A stretch of 34,432 nucleotides of DNA from JACJYC01 sp964558465 (GTDB lineage Bacteria > Bacteroidota > Bacteroidia > Chitinophagales > Saprospiraceae). The translations under genes and the position numbers were made by a program. Where the stretch lies: NCBI GenBank assembly GCA_964558465.1, contig CAZLEF010000073.1:1-34432 (forward strand), in the 5' to 3' direction. A model generated the notes under the pieces. The model made no database searches. It was not told the DNA's origin and saw only the letters and a list, made by a program, of their open reading frames with translations. How positions within the stretch are numbered: position 1 is the stretch's first letter; every line of letters starts with the position of its first letter. Positions 22,837-29,871 of this stretch are shown piece by piece.

Positions 22837-23192
22837 ACACCCGAAAGGAACTCAAAGAAGCCTATAAAAATAAAAAATCTCCAATGGGCGTGTTCCAGAT
22901 CCGGAACAAGACCAGCGGCAAGATCTTTATGGAATGCAGCTCCAGCCTGGACACGATCTGGAACCGGCACCGGTTTCAGCTCCAAATGGGCGGCCACCCG
23001 AATGCGGAACTGCAAAAAGACTGGAACCAGACCGGGGAAGAAAACTTTGTTTTTGAAGTACTCGAAGAGATCAGGCAGGAAGACGGCACGGCGGCCAGCT
23101 ATACCCGGGAAATAAAGGCCCTCACTGAGCTACTGATGGAGCAGTTGCAGCCTTATGGGGAAAAGGGGTATCATAAAACCCCAAACAAATGA
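22833..23192 (+). CDS. GIY-YIG nuclease family protein (small Bacteroidota type)
   Basis: A 119-residue protein. Residues of about 18-45 (MGVFQIRNKTSGKIFMECSS) replace the canonical GIY-YIG pair with GVF-x-I-R-N, as in the small Bacteroidota branch annotated under this family. Further marks are the Arg in IWNRHRFQL, the segment LQKDWNQTGEENFVFEVLEEI and the end LQPYGEKGYHK. Whether this branch cuts DNA is not known. The stop overlaps the next start as ATGA, so translation is likely coupled. Confidence 0.78.
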   Translation: MNTRKELKEAYKNKKSPMGVFQIRNKTSGKIFMECSSSLDTIWNRHRFQLQMGGHPNAELQKDWNQTGEENFVFEVLEEIRQEDGTAASYTREIKALTELLMEQLQPYGEKGYHKTPNK

Positions 23193-23716
23193 CGCCAACC
23201 ATCGAAACCCAACGCCTGAAACTCTTACCCTTAACCCCGGAGCAACTGATCAAATATTGCCAAACGGATAACGCCCTGGAAACCGAACTCGGCCTGAACC
23301 CAACCACACGGTCGATCGGTGATGAATTGAGGGAAGCCCTGCAAAATACCTTATTGCTAACCGTAGCCGACCCTTCAAAAAATTATCTTTTTTCCACGCT
23401 GTGGACCCTGATTGCAAAAGAACAAAATATGATGGTGGGCGACCTTTGTTTTAAGGGAGAACCCAATGAAAATGGCGAAATTGAGATCGGATACGGCACG
23501 TACGGCAACTTTCAAAACCAGGGCTATATGACGGAAGCCGTAGCCGGCGTCGTCGCCTGGGCCTTTACACAAAAAGGTGTGGAGGCGGTCATAGCTGAAA
23601 CGGAAAAAGACAATATCCCGTCCCATAAAATACTGGAAAAGAATAAATTTGTTGCCTGCCAGGAAATAGATAATCGGATCTGGTGGAAATTGGTTCGGAA
23701 CCGGAAATTATCATGA
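23189..23716 (+). CDS. GNAT-family N-acetyltransferase (RimJ/RimL type)
   Basis: Acetyl-CoA-dependent acetyltransferase of 175 residues. The start IETQRLKLLPLTPEQL is typical of the RimJ/RimL-like branch. The acetyl-CoA site lies around GEIEIGYGTYGNFQNQGYMTEA (Q-x-x-G-Y-x-T-E-A) near residues 93-112, followed by VEAVIAETEKDNIPSHKILEKNKF, the usual N-x-x-S-x-x-x-L-x-K-x-x-F tail. Protein or small-molecule target unknown. It overlaps both neighbours by ATGA. Confidence 0.85.
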   Translation: MTPTIETQRLKLLPLTPEQLIKYCQTDNALETELGLNPTTRSIGDELREALQNTLLLTVADPSKNYLFSTLWTLIAKEQNMMVGDLCFKGEPNENGEIEIGYGTYGNFQNQGYMTEAVAGVVAWAFTQKGVEAVIAETEKDNIPSHKILEKNKFVACQEIDNRIWWKLVRNRKLS

Positions 23717-24822
23717 AAAGGACAATTTTTTGTGCGATCCTGATGGCGGTTGGAAAAATTTTATCCGCGCAGGACCTGGAAAGGGCGGTCAGCCTCATCC
23801 AACCGCAGGAATATTACATCAACAGCTACCTCAATTTAACAGGCCAGTCGAGCCTGGTGCTGGAAGTGGACCTTCCGCCCAACACCATCAAATGGTACTA
23901 CACAGTTGCCGCCGCCCGGACAAAGGAATTGATCGCGTTCTCCAAAGCCCAGTTCAGCCTCCTGGCCCAACTGACGCGGATTATCGACAATACGGGCACA
24001 GCAGCCAAGGCTTTGACGCTCCTGACCACGCCGCCGGGCAACGATTACTGCAATGTTTATTTGCTCGCCTCCGCCCAGGATGCAAAAGCCTTTAATAAGG
24101 AATTTTCCCTCAAAAATTACCAGTTTATTTCCGAAAGCTCCAGGGAAAACATTGTTTCCGGCACGGTTGAAATTACCCACTCCGAACGGGTCAGCGGCAA
24201 GCAGTTCCTGGGCTTTTACAACCCGTCCGCCATTTATGGGATCACGATGGTGGTCGAAGTCGTGGCGATTGTCAAGGAGGAAAAACGCATCAACGGCTGG
24301 TCGGCCAGGGAAAAGGACCAGCTTTATACCGCTAACCGCGCCGCTTTTATCGAAAACCGGATGCTGGGCCAATGGACGGAAAAACAGGCGTCGGACCTCT
24401 ATGAATGTGTTATCGAAAAAATCACCGCCGGTCATACGCCCTTCGATCTGTCGGGTTTCGCAAAATACGAACTGGAAAATATCCTCAACGGTTTGGTCCT
24501 GAAATGCCAGACCGAACTTTCCATCGCCCCTGCCCTGCCCGCTGCAAATACCGCGGAACCACTCGTCGTTTCTCCGGATGAACTGACCGGTATTTGGCAG
24601 GGCGACCGGTCGGAATTCCATTTTTTCCCGGACGGATCGGTTAAAGTGGTCGCGGACGGTAAAAATGAACGCTACGGCAATTGGAATGTCAGCGGCAACC
24701 AGCTTAATCTCAAGGCCGGGGATGTTTTTTATTCCTACCAGATCCTTGAACTGAAAGGCCGCAGGCTGATCTGCCAGACATTGGATGGCGAAAGGGTCGT
24801 TTTTAGGTCTGCCGGCAATTAA
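23713..24822 (+). CDS. Secreted protein of unknown function with C-terminal lipocalin-like domain
   Basis: Not recognised as a named family. The 369 residues start with a signal peptide (FCAILMAVGKILSAQ). Residues of about 18-270 form a mixed domain with VDLPPNTIKWYYTVAAART, two Cys and a helical second half (GQWTEKQASDLYECVIEKI). A Pro/Ala linker follows, and residues of about 293-369 (ELTGIWQGDRSEFHFFPDG, then YGNWNVSGNQLNL) look like a small lipocalin-like beta-barrel. The start at 23713 overlaps the GNAT stop (ATGA), which makes it the last gene of the coupled unit. A 30-base upstream extension of the frame is rejected because it would bury the signal peptide. Confidence 0.7.
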   Translation: MKRTIFCAILMAVGKILSAQDLERAVSLIQPQEYYINSYLNLTGQSSLVLEVDLPPNTIKWYYTVAAARTKELIAFSKAQFSLLAQLTRIIDNTGTAAKALTLLTTPPGNDYCNVYLLASAQDAKAFNKEFSLKNYQFISESSRENIVSGTVEITHSERVSGKQFLGFYNPSAIYGITMVVEVVAIVKEEKRINGWSAREKDQLYTANRAAFIENRMLGQWTEKQASDLYECVIEKITAGHTPFDLSGFAKYELENILNGLVLKCQTELSIAPALPAANTAEPLVVSPDELTGIWQGDRSEFHFFPDGSVKVVADGKNERYGNWNVSGNQLNLKAGDVFYSYQILELKGRRLICQTLDGERVVFRSAGN

Positions 24823-25030
24823 TTAGTTGTCAAGATGCGGACAGAAAGATGCAGAAAAAGCAAAACAAAAATTTATTATAGTTAAATGATTATCAGCAAT
24901 TTAAATATTTTCATTGTCTCCTGCTGTACCAAATTTATTGGAGCGCAAATCTAGTTGCGGCGGATTTGTTCTGATTTTTAGAGCAATTTTGTAGCGGTAA
25001 ACTGAAAATAATTTCCAAAAATCCGCCACC
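24823..25030. other. AT-rich intergenic leader with inverted repeat
   Basis: 208 bp without a gene. GGCGGATTT (24959-24967) and AAATCCGCC (25019-25027) form a perfect 9-bp inverted repeat 51 bases apart; the right arm ends 3 bases before the ATG of the next gene and could hide its translation start. No standard -7 box is seen. Confidence 0.45.
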
Positions 25031-25720
25031 ATGAAACCATTGATCCGTCTTGCCGCCGCGCTGATCGTCCTGCTTTCCATTCATGCCTGCATCGGCGACG
25101 ATATCCTGGATGACGCTGTACCGGAGTCGGTGACGATCACGGCTGCGGTCGATACCATCGGCAAAGGCGATGCTTTCCAGTTTGAGGCCCGTTTTTTCAA
25201 CAATATCGGAGTGGAAGAATTCCGGCCGGTCAAATGGGCCAGTTCGGCGCCCGCTTTACTGGCTATCGACCAGAACGGCCTGGCCACCGGCCTTGAAAAA
25301 GGGACCGCAATCATCACCGCTGAAGTGGAAATACCCGGAAAACCCGCCGTTTCCGACGCCGTCGAAGTGGTGATCGCCGAAAAAACCTCAACCGGCACGG
25401 GAGACCAGCGCACCGGAAAACTCAAAGCGACCAGCAACTACACCCTGACCGGTGATTTTACGATGGAAAAACAAGGGGCCGACCTGATCCTTTCCCTGGC
25501 TGCTGATTTTAAAGCCTCTTCCAGCCTGCCGGGGCTATACGTTTACCTCAGCAACAATCCCAACTCCATAGCCGGCGCACTGGAGATCGGCCTTACCAAA
25601 ACCTTCGAGGGCGCCCATAGTTATACCATCCCCGGAAATATCGGACTGAATGACTATGCACACCTGCTGTACTATTGCAAGCCCTTCAACGTAAAGGTGG
25701 GAGAAGGTGTTTTTGACTAA
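25031..25720 (+). CDS. Lipoprotein with BIG2-like and DM13 domains
   Basis: Predicted lipoprotein of 229 residues; the lipobox is LLSIHAC (Cys20). Residues of about 32-118 form a bacterial Ig-like (BIG2) domain (VTITAAVDTIGKGDAFQFEA, AIDQNGLATGLEKGTAIIT). After a Thr/Gly linker, residues of about 127-229 form a DM13 domain: GKLKATSNYTLTGDFTMEK, LPGLYVYLSNNP, and the end with the conserved Cys in HLLYYCKPFNVKVG. DM13 is proposed to take part in electron transfer through this Cys. The next gene, a beta-barrel, starts 18 bases downstream on the same strand, so the two probably work together at the outer membrane. Confidence 0.82.
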   Translation: MKPLIRLAAALIVLLSIHACIGDDILDDAVPESVTITAAVDTIGKGDAFQFEARFFNNIGVEEFRPVKWASSAPALLAIDQNGLATGLEKGTAIITAEVEIPGKPAVSDAVEVVIAEKTSTGTGDQRTGKLKATSNYTLTGDFTMEKQGADLILSLAADFKASSSLPGLYVYLSNNPNSIAGALEIGLTKTFEGAHSYTIPGNIGLNDYAHLLYYCKPFNVKVGEGVFD

Positions 25721-25738
25721 TTATTTTAATGCTGACCA

Positions 25739-26611
25739 ATGAAACTCAATCACTTCATTCTCCAGGGCGTCGTAACCCTGTTTTTTGCATTGCCCTCCCT
25801 TCATGCCGGCGGCGGCTGGCCCCAACCTCCGGGCGGCGGTTATTTCAAACTTTCCGAATGGTGGATCATTTCCGACCAGCATTATACCGACGACGGGAAG
25901 ATCGACCCCAATGTAACGACCGGCATTTTTAACACCACCCTCTATGCCGAATACGGGTTCTCGAACCGGCTGACGGGTATCCTCAATTTTCCGCTGTTCA
26001 GCCGCACTTACTACAACAACCTGGTTTCCGGCACAACTGGCGAAATACTGGCGCCCGGCAGCGCACTCAATTCCATTGGTGATGCCGACCTGGGACTGAA
26101 ATACGGGCTGATCGTCAATAAACCGGTCGTTTTGAGCGCAACCCTTTACCTGGGGCTTCCCCTTGGAAAAGATAACGGCGGGAACGCCGGGGCCCTGCAA
26201 ACCGGCGACGGCGAGTTCAACCAGATGCTGCAACTCGACCTCGGCGCCTCCTTCCGCCTGGGCAAACTCAACGCTTATGCAAATTTTTACGGCGGGTTCA
26301 ACAATCGATCCAACGGGTTTTCCGATGAACTGCGTTTCGGAATCGAAGGTGGGGCTACTTTTCTCAACAACCGCCTGACCGCCATCGGCCGGCTTTTTGG
26401 CGTGAAATCCCTGAAAAACGGGAATAAAAACATAGGAGCCAACAGCACCAGCATCTTTGCCAACAACAGCGAATTCCTGTCGTTTGCACCTGAACTGGCT
26501 TATAACCTGACAGACCGCTGGGGCGTGTCCGCCGGCGTGGGCATGGCTTTTTCCGGCAGGATCATTTTTGCCAATCCATCGTATACGGTCGGGGTGTTTT
26601 TGAAACTGTAA
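25739..26611 (+). CDS. Predicted outer-membrane beta-barrel protein
   Basis: A 290-residue exported protein of no named family. A signal peptide (ILQGVVTLFFALPSLHAGGG) is followed by alternating hydrophobic and polar segments with aromatic girdles (NTTLYAEYGFSNRLTGILNF, GLKYGLIVNKPVVLSATLYL, AELAYNL) and a C-terminal strand ending in YTVGVFLKL. This pattern fits a barrel of about 12-14 strands. It resembles transporter or porin-like proteins named only by fold. It follows the BIG2/DM13 gene by 18 bases. Confidence 0.7.
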   Translation: MKLNHFILQGVVTLFFALPSLHAGGGWPQPPGGGYFKLSEWWIISDQHYTDDGKIDPNVTTGIFNTTLYAEYGFSNRLTGILNFPLFSRTYYNNLVSGTTGEILAPGSALNSIGDADLGLKYGLIVNKPVVLSATLYLGLPLGKDNGGNAGALQTGDGEFNQMLQLDLGASFRLGKLNAYANFYGGFNNRSNGFSDELRFGIEGGATFLNNRLTAIGRLFGVKSLKNGNKNIGANSTSIFANNSEFLSFAPELAYNLTDRWGVSAGVGMAFSGRIIFANPSYTVGVFLKL

Positions 26612-26743
26612 TACTGGTTAGGCTGGTTTGCAGTTGAGCCCGCTCCCCTGCCCTATGGCGGGTAAAAGTTTGCAGATGGCAGTTTGCGGTTCCTCCGTTC
26701 GGCACTCCATTGCAATTGAAAATTCGTTTGCCACTTAACGTAC

Positions 26744-26792
26744 CAGGACTGCCAACTGTGGACTGCCAACTGTGGACTGCCAACTGCCAACT
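26744..26792. repeat. Heptamer array over a convergent junction
   Basis: Seven 7-bp units: CAGGACT, GCCAACT, GTGGACT, GCCAACT, GTGGACT, GCCAACT, GCCAACT. Each ends in RACT as in the array at 51-99. The array touches the first base of the stop codon (26792-26794) of the minus-strand TonB-C gene. Confidence 0.85.
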
Positions 26793-27637
26793 CAATCCAA
26801 CAAGAATTCCACCTCCGTCCTGTACAACGTCTCTACGGGTTGGCCCTTCACCATGCCGGGTTTCCATTTGATGCCCTTTTCCTGCAGGAGGATCACCGCC
26901 CGGAGGACGGTATTGTCGATCTCTTCCCCAAGTGACTGAATGATTTTCGGCGAATGCATTGCGCCTGATGCATCGATGGTGAACCCGACGACTACAGCGC
27001 CCTCGACGCCTTTCCGGCGGGCAGCGGGAGGATAGGTTATATTTTCGGCCAAAAACCGGTTCAGGGTTTCGGCTGAGCAGCGCTGTTTCTCAACGTCGGT
27101 CCCGCGGTTTTCACAACCCTGAATTCTGGGCATATCCTCAATGAAATAAAAATAAGGCTCGGTGTCGGGTTCTTTAAAAAAAGCGTGGTCCTGGAAAAAA
27201 TTTTGAATAATGGGCAATGAAAATTCGGTGTCCGGCGACTCCATCCGGCGGATCTCACTGCTTTCGGGGCAATATTCCCTGACTTCCATGCAGATATCGG
27301 CCAGTGCGTCGGCCAGCAGGCGGAACGACGATTGGCCGGTATTGTAGTCATTGCTGTTCAAGGTGCGGTAATACGTATACCCGCAGTCCTTCAGTTCAAT
27401 TTTGATCACGAACCATTTTCCCAGGCTTTTTTCGCCGCAGAAAAATTCAAGTCCTTTGGCCTGTTCGAGTTTGTCGCTGACCCCGTCGATGCATTCCGCG
27501 CATTTGGAACAGGAGTTGAGTTTCGTCCATCCGCCTTCCCGGAACTGAATGGGGCCTTGTCCGTAAGAATGGATGGCAAAAATGAAAAGGCACGCCGGTA
27601 TCCATAACTTTGCAGGGATCAAAATCATCTTCATCAT
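26792..27637 (-). CDS. Secreted protein with C-terminal TonB domain
   Basis: An exported protein of 281 residues. An apparently cleavable signal peptide (IPACLFIFAIHSYGQG) replaces the uncleaved N-terminal membrane anchor of true TonB. A Cys-rich section follows (C-x2-C-x2-C in NSCSKCAECIDG, then further Cys). Residues of about 200-281 are a TonB C-terminal domain: YPPAARRKGVEGAVVVGFTI, then IIQSLGEEIDNTVLRAV and a WKPGMVKGQPVE segment. Such periplasmic TonB-C proteins are frequent in Bacteroidota; energy coupling is doubtful without an anchor. The ATG at 27634 is an equally possible start. Confidence 0.78.
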   Translation of the reverse strand: MMKMILIPAKLWIPACLFIFAIHSYGQGPIQFREGGWTKLNSCSKCAECIDGVSDKLEQAKGLEFFCGEKSLGKWFVIKIELKDCGYTYYRTLNSNDYNTGQSSFRLLADALADICMEVREYCPESSEIRRMESPDTEFSLPIIQNFFQDHAFFKEPDTEPYFYFIEDMPRIQGCENRGTDVEKQRCSAETLNRFLAENITYPPAARRKGVEGAVVVGFTIDASGAMHSPKIIQSLGEEIDNTVLRAVILLQEKGIKWKPGMVKGQPVETLYRTEVEFLLD

Positions 27638-27710
27638 AACGGTGATTTTTAATGGTCGCTAAAATTAAGGTTAATTTTTGTTATGTTTGCTAACATTTTA
27701 TTCAATCCGC

Positions 27711-27741
27711 TTGACAATTCAAAGAAAAAATATTATTTTTG
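27711..27741 (+). promoter_or_regulatory. Promoter of the Uma2 gene
   Basis: A -33 TTG (27711-27713) and a perfect -7 box TATTTTTG (27734-27741) are separated by 20 bases, the expected Bacteroidota spacing. The ATG at 27758 follows 16 bases later. A second perfect box, TATGTTTG, lies upstream at 27682-27689 without a matching -33. Confidence 0.6.
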
Positions 27742-27757
27742 ACAAAATAACTGCCGA

Positions 27758-28462
27758 ATGACGATTCCAAAAGAAAGGCTCTTTTTGATATACCCTGAAA
27801 CCGATGGCGAACCCATGGCAGAAAACACCTTGCAGTTTGAATGGATTGTATTGATCAAACATGGGCTGGAAGCCTGCTTTATTGATCGAAAAGATATTTT
27901 TATCGCCGGAGATCTGTTCTGGTACCCGGTAGAAAATCACCCTGAAATCCGGTTGGCGCCGGATGTACTCGTGGTTTTGGGCAGACCCAAAGGTCATCGC
28001 GGGTCCTACCTTCAATTCCTGGAGGAAAACATTGCGCCTCAAGTCGTATTTGAGATACTTTCACCTGGAAACCGGCCGGCTGAAATGGTCAGAAAATTTG
28101 GATTTTACCAAAAATATGGCGTCCAGGAATACTACCTCTACGATCCGGACAAGAATATTCTGGAAGGCCACCACCGGGTAGACGACAAACTGGTAGAAAT
28201 TCCGGAGATCAAAGAATTCACCAGCCCGCTGTTGGGCATAACCTTCAAGTGGAACCCTCAGGGGCTGCAATTATTCCAACCGGACGGCAAACCCTTTCTT
28301 TCCTATCTCGAATTGGTCCGGGCAAACCACGTGGCACGGGCTGCGGCACAGTCGGCCAAAAACAAGGCCCAGGCCGCTGAAAAACGAGCAGAAAGCGCCG
28401 AAATCCGGGCCCAAAAACTCGAAGAAAAATTGCGCAAACTGGGAATTGATCCTGACGCCTGA
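27758..28462 (+). CDS. Uma2-family endonuclease-fold protein (DUF820)
   Basis: A 234-residue protein of the Uma2 family, a PD-(D/E)XK restriction-like fold. Core marks are RLAPDVLVVLGRPKGHRGSY with the Asp, VVFEILSPGNRPAEMVRKF (the E-I-L-S-P block), YGVQEYYLYDPDKN, and the end of the fold at LGITFKWNP. Residues of about 188-230 are an Ala/Glu/Lys-rich coiled coil, usual in cyanobacterial and Bacteroidota members. Nuclease activity is assumed from the fold only. It is transcribed from its own promoter and diverges from the TonB-C gene. Confidence 0.87.
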   Translation: MTIPKERLFLIYPETDGEPMAENTLQFEWIVLIKHGLEACFIDRKDIFIAGDLFWYPVENHPEIRLAPDVLVVLGRPKGHRGSYLQFLEENIAPQVVFEILSPGNRPAEMVRKFGFYQKYGVQEYYLYDPDKNILEGHHRVDDKLVEIPEIKEFTSPLLGITFKWNPQGLQLFQPDGKPFLSYLELVRANHVARAAAQSAKNKAQAAEKRAESAEIRAQKLEEKLRKLGIDPDA

Positions 28463-28523
28463 TGCGAATCCAGGGTTCAATTTAGTTAAAGGTGGTTCCG
28501 TAATGGTAACCGTTCCCAACGAT

Positions 28524-28563
28524 CATAAACCACAATTAACAACCATAAACCACCCTAAACAAT
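28524..28563. repeat. Decamer repeat at a convergent junction
   Basis: Four 10-bp units: CATAAACCAC, AATTAACAAC, CATAAACCAC, CCTAAACAAT; the first and third are identical. It lies 9 bases 3' of the fadA stop codon and resembles in wording the decamers at 12031-12140. Confidence 0.6.
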
Positions 28564-28571
28564 TGTTCTTT

Positions 28572-29744
28572 TTAATTCAGCAACTCATAAATCCCCGCAA
28601 TCCCCTGTCCGCCGCCTACACAGGCCGTAACCATGCCGTAGCGCTGGTTGCGACGCCTCAATTCGTTGAATACCTGGATAGACAATTTAGCGCCCGTGCA
28701 GCCCAGCGGGTGGCCCAAAGCGATGGCCCCGCCATTGACATTGACGATATCCGGGTTCAGTCCCGCTTCCTGGATGACGGCCAATGACTGCGCGGCAAAG
28801 GCTTCGTTCAACTCGATGAGCTGAATGTCTTCCAATTTCAAATTGGCCTGTTTCAAGGCTTTCGGGATCGCGGCGCAAGGCCCAATCCCCATATATAAGG
28901 GTTCGACACCCGCTACCGAACAAGCCGCCAGGCGGGCAATGGGTTGCAGATTGAGTTGTTTGACCATCTCCTCGCTGACAACCAGCACAAAAGCCACCCC
29001 ATCGGAAGTTTGGGAAGCATTACCGGCCGTGACAACACCCCCCTGGGCAAAAACCGGCTTTAATTGTGACAGGCCTGCAACAGTTGTATCCCGGCGTACA
29101 CCTTCGTCCGTATCCACCACATTGGTGACGAATACCCGTTTGTTGTCCTTCACAAATACCTCCTCCACGCTGATGGGCACAATCTCATCCCTGAACTTGC
29201 CCGCGTCGATGGCCGCAGCCGCTTTTTCATGAGAACGGAAGGAGAATTCGTCGGCGGCTTCCCGGCTGATCCTGAACTTTCCGGCTACCGCCTCTGCCGT
29301 GATACCCATGCTGACCAGGTAATCGGGCGTGGTGCTGGCCACTTTGTAACTCGGGGCCAGTTTGTAGCCGGTCATGGGGATCATGCTCATGCTTTCGGCG
29401 CCGCCGGCTACATAAATATGCCCCATACCCGCCCGGATCTTGGCCACTGCGATGGAAATCGTTTCGAGGCCCGATGCGCAATAGCGGTTCACCGTCATGC
29501 CGGGAACCGGTTTGCCAAGTGCACGCACCGAGATCTGCCGGCCGATCTGCAGACCCTGCTCGCCTTCAGGGTTGGCGCAGCCCACAATGAGGTCGTCCAC
29601 CAGGTTGGGGTCGAGCTCAGGGGTTTGAGCCAGCAGGTGTTTGATCACGTCGACCGCCAGGTCGTCGGAACGGTAATTCCGGAAGCCCCCTTTTTTGGCT
29701 TTTCCAACGGCGGAGCGAAATCCTTTTATGATGTATGCTTCCAT
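28572..29744 (-). CDS. fadA: Acetyl-CoA acyltransferase (thiolase), FadA type
   Basis: Last enzyme of fatty-acid beta-oxidation: splits 3-ketoacyl-CoA with CoA into acetyl-CoA and a shortened acyl-CoA. The 390 residues are full length. The nucleophile Cys lies in NRYCASGLETI near residue 90; the other active-site groups are NEAF, the His of GGAIALGHPLGCTGA and the second Cys in TACVGGGQGIAG. The ATG at 29744 is chosen because thiolase homology starts there (MEAYIIKGFRSAVGKAK); the frame is open 42 codons further only because the upstream nonamer repeat has a period divisible by three. Follows fadN, with the whole 122-bp gap taken up by that repeat. Confidence 0.9.
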   Translation of the reverse strand: MEAYIIKGFRSAVGKAKKGGFRNYRSDDLAVDVIKHLLAQTPELDPNLVDDLIVGCANPEGEQGLQIGRQISVRALGKPVPGMTVNRYCASGLETISIAVAKIRAGMGHIYVAGGAESMSMIPMTGYKLAPSYKVASTTPDYLVSMGITAEAVAGKFRISREAADEFSFRSHEKAAAAIDAGKFRDEIVPISVEEVFVKDNKRVFVTNVVDTDEGVRRDTTVAGLSQLKPVFAQGGVVTAGNASQTSDGVAFVLVVSEEMVKQLNLQPIARLAACSVAGVEPLYMGIGPCAAIPKALKQANLKLEDIQLIELNEAFAAQSLAVIQEAGLNPDIVNVNGGAIALGHPLGCTGAKLSIQVFNELRRRNQRYGMVTACVGGGQGIAGIYELLN

Positions 29745-29751
29745 TGTTGTA

Positions 29752-29871
29752 ATTGATTCGATTGAAACGATTGAAACGATTGAAACGATTGAAACGATTG
29801 ATTCGATTGATTCGATTGATTCGATTGATTCGAATCTAAAAAATCGAATCAATCGAATCAATCGAATCAAT
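29752..29871. repeat. Nonamer array with 28-bp perfect hairpin between fadN and fadA
   Basis: Nine direct 9-bp units run from 29752 to 29832: ATTGATTCG, ATTGAAACG x4, ATTGATTCG x4. Three inverted units (CGAATCAAT) follow at 29845-29871. The last three direct units plus one base (29806-29833) pair perfectly with 29844-29871 around a 10-base loop. The fadN stop codon (29867-29869) lies in the right arm, and the array begins 8 bases upstream of the fadA ATG. Confidence 0.9.

Noticed and set aside
29745..29870. N-terminal extension of fadA by 42 residues (SIESIESIVSIV type)
   Set aside because: It is encoded wholly by the nonamer array, open only because the period is a multiple of three. Thiolase homology starts at the ATG at 29744.
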